Assembly: GCF_009728935.1 (NCBI RefSeq)
Contig: NZ_CP034235.1
Location: forward strand, 7,217,501-7,281,500
Direction: 5' to 3'
DNA: 64,000 nt
Source: Paenibacillus psychroresistens
GTDB taxonomy: Bacteria > Bacillota > Bacilli > Paenibacillales > NBRC-103111
The notes beneath the pieces are model-generated. The model did no database searches. It had not been told where the DNA came from and saw only the letters and a list, made by a program, of their open reading frames with translations. Both the position numbers and the translations under genes were made by a program. Shown one piece after another: positions 51,535-59,940 of the stretch (its first letter is position 1; every line of letters starts with the position of its first letter).

Positions 51535-51579
51535 GAAAAAACGGATCCAAACTAGCTAGATGAGCTTGTTTAGATCCGT
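51535..51579 (-). terminator. Terminator of the secreted beta-helix gene
   Basis: Strong minus-strand stem ACGGATCTAAAC / GTTTGGATCCGT followed by six T. It separates the secreted protein from the downstream genes. Confidence 0.9.
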
Positions 51580-51590
51580 ACGATCCTCAT

Positions 51591-53717
51591 TTATTGAAAT
51601 TCAAACCAATCCAATTCCCCAACGGTATTTCCTACAAATTTAATCCATATGTCATTTGTACCTGTTGCCCCACTTAAGGCGGCGCTTAAAGTTTGGTCCA
51701 GATTGCTGGTGTTTATCGTTGTTATATCAGCTACTTTAGTACCTGTAAGACTACCCAGCCTGACCTCCAAATGCCTACCTGAATTCTGAGTTGCAATTCT
51801 GGCTTTAAAGGTTGTTTTACCCGTTAAATTAACATTATTAAATCTTACCCAATCACCATTATCGCAACTGTTAATACCATCACCTACATTGTTTATTCCG
51901 CTCATTGAATTATAGCTTTCTGCTTCAAGATGAATGGTCGGCGGTGGTGTTGGTGTCGGTGTTGGCGTTGGAGTAACCGTTGGGGTTGGAGTAGCTGTTG
52001 GTGTAGCCGTTGGGGTTGGAGTTGGCGATCCTCCGGTAATCGTAATATTCTTCGTTACTCTTGCACCTCTCCCCAAGTTATCCCAAACAACCAACGATAC
52101 ACGGTATGTTCCTGCTTTATTAAAAACATGCGTAGGACTTGTTACTGTTGCGGGAATTCCATCATTAAAATCCCATAGAGAATAGCCAATGGACACATTA
52201 TCTGTGGATGTATTAGTGAATGTTACTGTTGCTCCAACGGCTGCTGTAGTTACAGCGGTATAATTAGCAGTTGGCTTAGGATTGCTGAATCCTCGTGAAG
52301 TTAGTTGTGTGTTGGTTCCGTTACCACTGACTGTATTGCCGCTCCACTCCAGATCTGCAGCTGCAGCCGGGTATTGATCAATCGACTGATCTGTGTTGCC
52401 TGTAATCGTGTTATTCACAAAACTGATTTTATCAACGCCTGTTGTACTTGTTACTTGAATCCCTGCTGCTTCATTGTTCTTTATCTGATTATTATCTAAA
52501 GTGAAGTATGTCGCATTCCCATTAAAGCGGAATCCGAAGCCCGCATCACTCGGGTATTCCGCTGCTGGATGGTCTGCCTGTGTGGTCATGATCGTATTAT
52601 TGTAGAAATATTGATATTGCGCGCCGGTATCACCTTGAATCTGTACCCCCCATTGCACCATATTCTGTACCGTGTTATAGGCCCAATAATTATGCTGTTT
52701 AACACCATCATTAGAAACGGAAAGGCCGATTTGCTGCCCGCCATTCACCATATTATCGGTAAAAATATTATTGCTGGTAGTCGCTGCCTCTAAACCAATG
52801 AATTTCACAACACCGCTAGTATCGCTTACTGTGTTTCGTCGCACAGCTGTATAATCAGATTCATCCAAGCTAATCCAATGATCCACACTATTATCCTCGA
52901 TTACTGCATTGCCCGAAAAAGCGGTTAATTCAATACTTAAGCCCTCGCCATCCGGACTCATTCCTGATCCTGTAACTGTATTATTCTGAATTGTTGAACC
53001 CGAAGATCCGTCATGTGCGAATATTCCTCCGCGTCCTGTATTAGTTATGGTATTGCGCAGAACTTTATTACCTGTCGAGCCCCAGCCCATCCGAACGGCT
53101 CCGCCCCATTCATTAGCCGTTCCAATATTAGTAAAGGTGTTATCCGCAATAGTACTATTCTTTACCCCCTTGAGATAGCTCATACTGCCGCTCGTTCCCT
53201 CAAACCAAATCCCGAATGGCCCAAAATCAGTAGTGAGGCCGACAAAATTCTTAACAATCAAATCATGCATATTATGTCCAGTCCCGTTGTGTGCTTCAAT
53301 GCCGCTCTCCGCCTGCGGATCGCTGTTTCCATCTAACGTTAAATTGGAAATTTCAACATTAATGATATTGGAAGTAATAGGCATGTAAATCATCGGTGCT
53401 CCCGAGCTGCCATTAAATTTAATAATCGCTGTCGTTTTACTGACACCGTTAATCTTAATACCTGACTTTGGAAGCAACGATGCATTGATGTAATAAGTAC
53501 CGGCAGGAAAATAAACCGTATCGCCTGAAACAGCAGCATTAATTGCACTTTGAATAGCGGCAGTATCATCTGAAGTACCTGTCCCTGTTGCTCCAAAAGT
53601 AGTTACGTCTTTAGTAGCCGCAGATGCAGTTTGCTGAGATAAAGCGGGAAACAACAAACCGAGCACTAATAAAGCACATACCAGCTGAATACAATTACGT
53701 TTTGCCTTTGCCTTCAT
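51591..53717 (-). CDS. Secreted beta-helix protein with PKD and CBM6
   Basis: 708-residue exported protein. Signal about 1-33, a pectate-lyase-3-type start (DVTTFGATGTGTSDDTAAIQ, FPAGTYYI) and a parallel beta-helix to about 475. A PKD domain follows (about 478-563, with WDFNDGIPATVTSPTHVF), then a Thr-Pro linker (about 566-590) and a CBM6-type sugar-binding module (about 592-708, EAESYNSMSG, DWVRFNNVNL, WFEFQ). It probably cuts or binds a polysaccharide outside the cell; fragments would be taken up by the downstream ABC system. There is no catalytic triad I can fix, so lyase versus epimerase is open. Confidence 0.9.
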   Translation of the reverse strand: MKAKAKRNCIQLVCALLVLGLLFPALSQQTASAATKDVTTFGATGTGTSDDTAAIQSAINAAVSGDTVYFPAGTYYINASLLPKSGIKINGVSKTTAIIKFNGSSGAPMIYMPITSNIINVEISNLTLDGNSDPQAESGIEAHNGTGHNMHDLIVKNFVGLTTDFGPFGIWFEGTSGSMSYLKGVKNSTIADNTFTNIGTANEWGGAVRMGWGSTGNKVLRNTITNTGRGGIFAHDGSSGSTIQNNTVTGSGMSPDGEGLSIELTAFSGNAVIEDNSVDHWISLDESDYTAVRRNTVSDTSGVVKFIGLEAATTSNNIFTDNMVNGGQQIGLSVSNDGVKQHNYWAYNTVQNMVQWGVQIQGDTGAQYQYFYNNTIMTTQADHPAAEYPSDAGFGFRFNGNATYFTLDNNQIKNNEAAGIQVTSTTGVDKISFVNNTITGNTDQSIDQYPAAAADLEWSGNTVSGNGTNTQLTSRGFSNPKPTANYTAVTTAAVGATVTFTNTSTDNVSIGYSLWDFNDGIPATVTSPTHVFNKAGTYRVSLVVWDNLGRGARVTKNITITGGSPTPTPTATPTATPTPTVTPTPTPTPTPPPTIHLEAESYNSMSGINNVGDGINSCDNGDWVRFNNVNLTGKTTFKARIATQNSGRHLEVRLGSLTGTKVADITTINTSNLDQTLSAALSGATGTNDIWIKFVGNTVGELDWFEFQ

Positions 53718-54047
53718 CGTAAATTCATCTCCTTTTCCATTTTCAAATTAGTTTAAACTTCAACTTATCTCCCTTCCTTTCTAAGGAATGAGCTCATTAT
53801 AGCTAAGCTGCTATTCAATAAATACTGTACTAATCGTACTTTTGCATACATTGCCTGTATGAAAAGAATACTTAGCTGTAGTTGATTAATAGCAGCGAAT
53901 AGCACAGGAATTCTAAATAATATCGCCAAAATGCACAACCCCTGTTAAATTATGTAACTACCTAATATAGACATTATGATATACTAATTAGGACATTTGA
54001 GAATCGGTCCCATGTGCTTACCACCCAGCCAAAAAGGAGCCATTAAA
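53718..54047. promoter_or_regulatory. Intergenic region with a possible third operator
   Basis: About 330 bases between divergent genes. The minus strand at 53825-53858 has ACAG..AATGTAT and ATTAGTACAG, the same two half-sites as the operators, but 11 bases further apart (26 instead of 15 between the ACAG boxes). The match is weaker and may be chance. The rest is AT-rich with no clear -10/-35 pair that I could place. Confidence 0.35.
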
Positions 54048-54863
54048 TTGAACAAAAAAGTGTTCATAATCAGTGTTTCGTTAGCCTTGATCTTGGGTAT
54101 GGGAGCAGGGGTTAAAGCAGGTCCAATCATCGAAGACGTCAAAGCATACATAAACCATGACATGAAAATGACCTTAAACGGCAAAGAGTGGGTAGCTAAA
54201 GATCCAGATGGAATCACCTTAAATCCTATTATCTATAATGGTTCGACTTACCTCCCTTTACGTACCATGGGCGCTCTAACTGGGCTAGGTATTGACTGGG
54301 ATTCAAAAAGTAAAACAATCTTAATGACAACGAAAGCGGAGGCGGCTGTATCTGGCGAACCTTACAAGGATGCTATCGATTATGGAATCGTTGAATATCC
54401 GTTAAAAGCGTTTGAAATATATAGCACGTCACTTTTTGATCCCACTGAAGTAATTCCTAAAGCAAATAACTTTACCTATGAATTCACCAACAAACTAGCC
54501 CCAAATCAATCTGTGCCTACACGTAACTTCTTTGTAAATTATTTGCTGTTTGGCGATGCTAAGCGATTAAAGGGAGCTTTTCAAGCCTACTCCATTTCTG
54601 CGGATTCATACGTCCAATATACGGTTAGCGATGTAGCAACCAAGAAAAAATTATATAGCAGCCCTTCCATCTATACGAACTCCGCCCCAGAGAAATTTGA
54701 CATTGATGTTACAGGTGTAAATGAATTTCAAATTGAAGCAACAGTTGTGTTAAGATCAGATAATACGCTCACAGCTATGGTCCAAGCATTAACCATTGTT
54801 GCTGATAAATCCATACCTGAATCAAGCTTTGAAATTGAACGTTCGAAAGAATATCACAACTAA
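54048..54863 (+). CDS. Secreted stalk-domain (copper amine oxidase N-like) protein
   Basis: 271-residue exported protein. A signal (about 5-25, VFIISVSLALILGMGAG) is followed by a stalk domain: NGSTYLPLRTMGALTGLGIDWD and SKSKTILMTT, the same module as the remnant at 29907. A C-terminal beta domain (about 115-265) follows. Start is TTG 54048, 8 bases after AAGGAG. Function unknown; such proteins are abundant in Paenibacillus envelopes. Confidence 0.82.
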   Translation: MNKKVFIISVSLALILGMGAGVKAGPIIEDVKAYINHDMKMTLNGKEWVAKDPDGITLNPIIYNGSTYLPLRTMGALTGLGIDWDSKSKTILMTTKAEAAVSGEPYKDAIDYGIVEYPLKAFEIYSTSLFDPTEVIPKANNFTYEFTNKLAPNQSVPTRNFFVNYLLFGDAKRLKGAFQAYSISADSYVQYTVSDVATKKKLYSSPSIYTNSAPEKFDIDVTGVNEFQIEATVVLRSDNTLTAMVQALTIVADKSIPESSFEIERSKEYHN

Positions 54864-54883
54864 GAATAAGGGGAAATTCAACT

Positions 54884-55645
54884 ATGAAGCTTGTATCGTG
54901 GAATGTTAACGGCATAAGAGCAGCCGTAAAAAAAGGTTTTTCTGATTATTTTAGAGAAACGAACGCAGATATTTTCTGTATACAGGAAACAAAGCTCCAA
55001 GAAGGACAAATCAGCTTGGAACATGCTGAGGAATATTCACAATATTGGAATTACGCTATTACAAAAGGCTATTCGGGTACGGCCGTTTTCACTAAAGTGA
55101 AACCTTTGTCTGTGTGGTACGGTTTAGAGGAGGATAGCGAGCCTGAGGGGCGGGTTCTTACCTTGGAGTTTGCTGGCTTTTATCTAGTAAATGTCTATAC
55201 GCCAAATGCTAGACGCGATCTCTCTAGGCTAGAATTCCGTGTAGATTGGGAAGAAAGATTCCTTGGTTATCTCCTGAAGCTAGATGCACTTAAGCCCGTA
55301 ATCATTTGCGGGGATCTGAATGTGGCTCATCATGAGATTGATATTAAGAACTGGAAAGGCAATGTCGGCAATTCTGGGTTTACGCCGGAGGAACGCGGCA
55401 AGATGACTCAGCTGCTAGATGCAGGCTTTATTGATAGCTTTAGACATCTATACCCCGAGAAAACAGATGCTTTCAGCTGGTGGTCTAATATGCCTGGTGT
55501 TAGAGCGCGGAATGTGGGCTGGCGGATTGATTATTTCCTAGCTTCTTCGAGACTTAGTTCTTTAATTACGGATGCAAAAATTGATCAATTTATACTAGGC
55601 AGCGATCATTGCCCGATTATACTTGAGATTGCAGAGATTAATTAA
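54884..55645 (+). CDS. exoA: Exodeoxyribonuclease III / AP endonuclease
   Basis: 253-residue base-excision repair nuclease. Motifs: WNVNGIRAAVKKGF, QETKLQEGQI (Glu metal ligand), GDLNVAHHEID, WWSNMPGVRARNVGWRIDY, and C-terminal GSDHCPI. Matches B. subtilis ExoA. Its stop region overlaps a tiny minus-strand ORF. Confidence 0.95.
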   Translation: MKLVSWNVNGIRAAVKKGFSDYFRETNADIFCIQETKLQEGQISLEHAEEYSQYWNYAITKGYSGTAVFTKVKPLSVWYGLEEDSEPEGRVLTLEFAGFYLVNVYTPNARRDLSRLEFRVDWEERFLGYLLKLDALKPVIICGDLNVAHHEIDIKNWKGNVGNSGFTPEERGKMTQLLDAGFIDSFRHLYPEKTDAFSWWSNMPGVRARNVGWRIDYFLASSRLSSLITDAKIDQFILGSDHCPIILEIAEIN

Positions 55646-55701
55646 TCTGCCTCTTCCTCATCACTAGTCTCATAGGGTTCGCGGTCTTCTTCATAATACA
55701 C
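55642..55701 (-). CDS. Possible 19-residue acidic peptide
   Basis: A GTG at 55701 lies 7 bases after GGGAGGTGAT-type SD and encodes MYYEEDREPYETSDEEEAD before a stop. The ribosome site is among the best in the window, and TATACT sits 20 bases before it. It overlaps the exoA stop on the other strand. If real it is a very small acidic protein; no family is recognised. Confidence 0.4.
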   Translation of the reverse strand: MYYEEDREPYETSDEEEAD

Positions 55702-55792
55702 AGTATCACCTCCCAAAAAGAGTATACCTTTCAATTATTAGCTGTGAGTTAATAGAGTGTTTGGAGTAAGTTAAATTTTATAGGAGTACGAT

Positions 55793-55830
55793 AAAAGCGG
55801 AGCTCCTTTTCAACAAGGTGCTCCGCTTTT
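55793..55830. terminator. Bidirectional terminator between exoA and DUF1697
   Basis: Perfect 11-bp stem AAAAGCGGAGC / GCTCCGCTTTT with a 16-base loop. Confidence 0.85.
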
Positions 55831-55838
55831 ATCTTATC

Positions 55839-56378
55839 TTATTGCATCTTCTTAATTAAGGCCGCTAGCTTGTTAATTGTATTAAGGTTGCGAGAAGTAG
55901 CGGTTGAACCTAACTTAGTCATATTCTTAGCAAGCTTAGAGTCGAGAACACTTTGGCGAAATAAAAAGTAAATCTCAAGTCCGTTATTATGGAATTCATC
56001 TTTGCCATCCACACCGATCGGTAAAAGAGCCATTTTCTCTGATGAAGCTGCTTCTGTTAATAGAGTTACCTGTACACTCTCACCCGCTGCTAAAGAATCC
56101 GACTTATAAGGGCAATCTCCAATAATACGCTCTAACTCAGCCGCTGTTCTTATAACGACTGTTGCTGCAATTCCGAACGCTTTATTGACCTCAAACTCAG
56201 CCCGTTGTCGTACCTGCTCTGCCCCATTTTCCGAAGTAAAAAGCACATTTCCACTGTTGATGTACGTCTGTACTTTGCCAAATCCCATCTCTTCAAACAT
56301 CAGCTTCAGTTCGGACATCTTGATCATATTATTCCCACCTACATTAATGCCACGTAACAATGCGATGTAAATCGTCAT
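55839..56378 (-). CDS. DUF1697 protein
   Basis: 179-residue cytosolic protein of the DUF1697 family, function unknown. Family start MTIYIALLRGINVGGNN, then YINSGNVLFTS, and a basic C-terminal TATSRNLNTINKL that resembles a nucleic-acid-binding helix. Starts right at the ATG with AAGAGGAG upstream. It is monocistronic. Confidence 0.88.
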   Translation of the reverse strand: MTIYIALLRGINVGGNNMIKMSELKLMFEEMGFGKVQTYINSGNVLFTSENGAEQVRQRAEFEVNKAFGIAATVVIRTAAELERIIGDCPYKSDSLAAGESVQVTLLTEAASSEKMALLPIGVDGKDEFHNNGLEIYFLFRQSVLDSKLAKNMTKLGSTATSRNLNTINKLAALIKKMQ

Positions 56379-56536
56379 CTATTCTCCTCTTCCCTTTGTA
56401 AGCTAGTATCCAGAGTTCTATCTTTAAATAGATCATACCATATTTTGGGTTATAGACAATATTCCGCTACCCTTTATATCCGCTGATTTATTTGTTAGAC
56501 TAGTATCCATGCACTTATTAATCGGGGGTTACTAGC

Positions 56537-57337
56537 TTGGACTATATTATTATGGATATCGAATTCAATGGGCGTAAGTTTGCGAGTGATTTGCCAATGG
56601 AGGTTATTGAGATCGGTGCTGTGAGGTTAAACTCCTCCTTGCAGCAGATAGATGAATTCTCGGCTTTAATCAAGCCTGTATATTTCTCCAAGCTGAACAG
56701 CTTTATTAAACAGAAAACCGGGATTCCACAGGAAGAGATAGATTTAGCCTCCAGTTTTCCAAAGGTAATGAATGATTTCATGGTATGGCTGAATCAGAGT
56801 GATTCCCATCTATTTCTCACTTGGGGCGGCGAGGATTTAAAACGTATTATCTATGATACCCGCATGCATAAGCTGGATGATTCCTTCTGGATGACAGTCC
56901 ACTATTATGATTTGTTAAAAGGGTTCGTTCGGTATAAGAAGCTCAAAAATGATGTTAGCGTGGAATCTGCACTCATAGAGTTAGAGATTGTTGCAAACGG
57001 CTCAGCACATCGTGCATTGGATGATGCTCGCATGACCTCGGACGTGTTCCTGAAAATCTTCAATGAGCTTGATTTTGAGCTAAAGCAGCAATTTAAAGAC
57101 TCCTACACGAATGCCAAAGAACGAAGATTGGTCAAGGTTGCCGCCCAAACTATGATAAGCCAGAAAATAACCCCCACTTGGGAGTTATTCGTTGAACATT
57201 ATATAAAAGATAAATTGACGATAACGGATCCAAAAAAGCTTGAGGAAATGGAAATGTATTTTACGGCTGAAATTGCTAAGGCGCCACTTCCAAACACTCG
57301 TACAGAAAAAATGGTTAAGCAGGCTGAAACTCCCTAA
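56537..57337 (+). CDS. DEDDh 3'-5' exonuclease (KapD/DnaQ-like)
   Basis: 266-residue exonuclease: DIEFN (Asp-Glu), TWGGEDLKRI region and HRALDDARMT (His-Asp) form the DEDDh set. The 3' half (about 185-266) is a helical extension. Similar proteins include B. subtilis KapD and Eri-1/ExoRNase-type enzymes; RNA or DNA substrate cannot be told. Start is TTG 56537, 8 bases after GGGGG. Its stop and that of the convergent YibE/F gene share a hairpin. Confidence 0.85.
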   Translation: MDYIIMDIEFNGRKFASDLPMEVIEIGAVRLNSSLQQIDEFSALIKPVYFSKLNSFIKQKTGIPQEEIDLASSFPKVMNDFMVWLNQSDSHLFLTWGGEDLKRIIYDTRMHKLDDSFWMTVHYYDLLKGFVRYKKLKNDVSVESALIELEIVANGSAHRALDDARMTSDVFLKIFNELDFELKQQFKDSYTNAKERRLVKVAAQTMISQKITPTWELFVEHYIKDKLTITDPKKLEEMEMYFTAEIAKAPLPNTRTEKMVKQAETP

Positions 57338-57356
57338 CTAGGGGTTTCAGCTTTTT
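57323..57356. terminator. Shared terminator over two stop codons
   Basis: Stem GCTGAAACTCCC / GGGGTTTCAGC with a 6-base loop that contains the stops of both convergent genes, followed by a T-run on the plus strand. Confidence 0.82.
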
Positions 57357-58515
57357 CATTTAGAGCGGGATTCTTCTCAAAATTAGGAATAACCCTCGAG
57401 GAGATAAACGCTACTATTGGTATAGTCAGGACTACCCCAAAGCACCCTGTTATCCCTTGAATGACTTCGATGGTAATCATATTCATATTGGTCAATTGAT
57501 TAAAGGTTACCTTGGAAGCATAAAGAATCATCAAAGAAGCAAGAGTAGTACCTGTAAAAGCAAGCAGCAGGGTATTCGCCATAGTTCCCATCATATCACG
57601 ACCAACATTTATCCCAGATAGAAACAGCTCTTTCTTGCTGAGTTTAGTGTTGGCTAAATAGACTTCGTAAACGGATGAAGCAATGGAAATACCAACATCA
57701 ATAATGGCGCCAAGAGAAGAAAGTAATATCCCAGCAAATAGCAGCCCTTTGAGCTGCATGCCGGTATCATCGGCAACGACGATTAAGATTTCAACCTCTT
57801 TGGTACTGTATCCTGAAACATGAGCTAAATTACCAGAAATATAGGCAATGATCCCTGCTATAATCACGCCAATTGTCGTGCCGAGAATGGCCGCAATAGA
57901 CTTAGAGCTCCAACCGTTTAGTAATAGCAAGGTGATACAGGTCGTTAACACAACGATCAGCACAGATGCAAGAATTGGAGAATACCCCCTGTATAACATC
58001 GGGATAAACAAATAAATAATGCTGGCAAAAGTAAAGACTATGCCTACAACCGACTTCAAACCTTTTTTCCCACCGATTCCCCATAGAACAGCAAAGAAAA
58101 GCAATATCAAAGCAAACATGAGTGGAGCTCGATAATAGCTGTACACATTGACCAGATAGTTTTCAGCATCTGCAGTATCAACGCTAACGATAATAGTCTG
58201 ACCTGTTTTAACAATAACATTCAAATAGATACTGATGTTATTGGTAATGGTATGAACGGTGCCTTTATGCTCCCCCGAAAGAATTTTTACCTCCAGCTCT
58301 TGAGACCCGTGATATAAATCTCCTCTTGCTGAGTCTTTTTCCAACTCCTCACTGATTACTTTTAAAACCTTGGCTTTTTCATATTTTGTATAGGAAGTAT
58401 CGTTCTGTTCGTTATACGTTTTTTCAGGACTTTGATTGAATAAATACATAAATAGTGAGATCAGCAGCAATAACAATACGAAAAGAACGACTCTTACTTT
58501 CCCAGATTTAAGCAT
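57334..58515 (-). CDS. YibE/F family membrane protein
   Basis: 393-residue protein with one N-terminal anchor (about 7-26), a soluble outside domain (about 27-125, with GEHKGTVHTITNNIS) and about eight helices. Family function is unknown; it is widespread in Firmicutes. The signature GRDMMGTMANTLLLAFTGTTL is present. Upstream of it the region to 58700 holds divergent promoters only. Confidence 0.87.
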   Translation of the reverse strand: MLKSGKVRVVLFVLLLLLISLFMYLFNQSPEKTYNEQNDTSYTKYEKAKVLKVISEELEKDSARGDLYHGSQELEVKILSGEHKGTVHTITNNISIYLNVIVKTGQTIIVSVDTADAENYLVNVYSYYRAPLMFALILLFFAVLWGIGGKKGLKSVVGIVFTFASIIYLFIPMLYRGYSPILASVLIVVLTTCITLLLLNGWSSKSIAAILGTTIGVIIAGIIAYISGNLAHVSGYSTKEVEILIVVADDTGMQLKGLLFAGILLSSLGAIIDVGISIASSVYEVYLANTKLSKKELFLSGINVGRDMMGTMANTLLLAFTGTTLASLMILYASKVTFNQLTNMNMITIEVIQGITGCFGVVLTIPIVAFISSRVIPNFEKNPALNEKAETPS

Positions 58516-58699
58516 GTAATACCTCCATGTCTGTATAGCTAGTGTGTAAAAACCATCATATCAGAGGAATCCACAGAATGGCTTAACAAAAGCACATCTT
58601 TACAAAAATTAAACATTATTGCGCTTCTCTTCTAACATAGTGAGCTTATATTCTTAGGCAGAGATAAATTCCAAAGCAGCTGTAAAGGAGGATATAAAG

Positions 58700-59773
58700 A
58701 TGGTTAAAAAATGGATTGGAATAATTGTATTAACATTAGCACTATTTGGTTTATGGGCTCCTGCCACTTTTGCTCATGGCGGTGATAGTCTAGCCTATTC
58801 TGATATTTCAGTGAAGGATGGTGTCATTAAATACAATTTACAGATTGACATGTATGATTTGCGTGCCGGGGCTACCCCAGATGATCCGAACAGAGGAGAC
58901 ACCACATCTGAAGCAATGAAAGAATTTGTTGGAAATTCTCATGCTAAAGTGGAAGCTTATTTGCTGTCTCAAATCAAATTATATGCGGATAATTTACTGC
59001 TTGAAGGAAAGCTGACACAGCTTAAGTATTTAGATAGGGACAATCAGCCATTTGCCGAAGTCATTTTGGAATATCCAGCGGGAAATATTCCTCAGCATTT
59101 TGTCTTGGATTATAATCTTGTTTTTGATATGGATGTATATCATGTGAATTATGTAACCTTAACGCTAGGTGATTTGAAGCAAAATGCCGTCTTGGTTAAT
59201 GAACTTCGCGAGCTTCAGGTAGGTCAAATGAATTTTCAGCATGCTGTCCAGAACTTCTCTCTACTAGGCTTCAAGTCTATATTGCTCAGTTATGCTTCTA
59301 TTTTATTTTTATTGGGCCTTCTCATTGGAATAAAATCTTTAAAGCAGATCTTTGTTGTAATAGGTTCATTTGCTTTTGCTCATTCGCTTTCGTTGATTTT
59401 GGCCAGTCTGCAAATCCTGACGCTTCCAGTCAAATTTGTAGAATCCGCTATTGCACTTAGCATTCTATATATTGCCTTGAACAATCTGTTTAACAAGCAT
59501 AAAGAACTAAATCTATGGTTGATTGGCTGCTTTAGTTTATTTCATGGATTTGGATTTGCGGAGATAATAAGCGGGATGAACCACAAAGGCGGGTACTTTG
59601 CCCCATCATTAATTGCTTTTAATTTAGGTATTGAAGTCGGTTTGGTACTGATTGTCCTAATTCTCTATCCTATTATCCATTATATACGTAAAATAAAGCA
59701 GGCAATTCCGGCTATCTTAATGATATTGGCATTACTTGGATTTATTAGCTTCATAGCGAGGGCTTACCTCTAG
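58700..59773 (+). CDS. HupE/UreJ_2-like membrane protein
   Basis: 357-residue exported/membrane protein. Signal (about 5-25) with AHGGD start, an outside domain of about 160 residues, then about seven helices with FAHSLSLILA, FHGFGFAEIIS and EVGLVLIV, the HupE/UreJ_2 family pattern. Those histidine-bearing helices suggest a metal role, but none is shown. AAAGGAGG precedes the ATG by 9 bases. Confidence 0.88.
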   Translation: MVKKWIGIIVLTLALFGLWAPATFAHGGDSLAYSDISVKDGVIKYNLQIDMYDLRAGATPDDPNRGDTTSEAMKEFVGNSHAKVEAYLLSQIKLYADNLLLEGKLTQLKYLDRDNQPFAEVILEYPAGNIPQHFVLDYNLVFDMDVYHVNYVTLTLGDLKQNAVLVNELRELQVGQMNFQHAVQNFSLLGFKSILLSYASILFLLGLLIGIKSLKQIFVVIGSFAFAHSLSLILASLQILTLPVKFVESAIALSILYIALNNLFNKHKELNLWLIGCFSLFHGFGFAEIISGMNHKGGYFAPSLIAFNLGIEVGLVLIVLILYPIIHYIRKIKQAIPAILMILALLGFISFIARAYL

Positions 59774-59940
59774 GAGAATGGTTGCAGAACCATAAGTATA
59801 AAGAACTACTAAACGTAATATTTACAAATAATACACTTAGAAAGGCAATTCATTTAACAATTCTAGACTACGCTACTTCTAGTGCCCTTTTATATAACCG
59901 CGCGGGTGGGGTATAAATTTTTTGAGGAGTGGTTTTTTCC

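Noticed and set aside
51930..52185. Val/Gly-rich plus-strand frames
   Set aside because: They mirror the Thr-Pro linker of the beta-helix/CBM6 protein on the minus strand.
59860..59928. c-di-GMP or other riboswitch before the phosphoesterase
   Set aside because: There is a GC-rich near-palindrome (CCGCGCGGGT) but none of the conserved riboswitch blocks.
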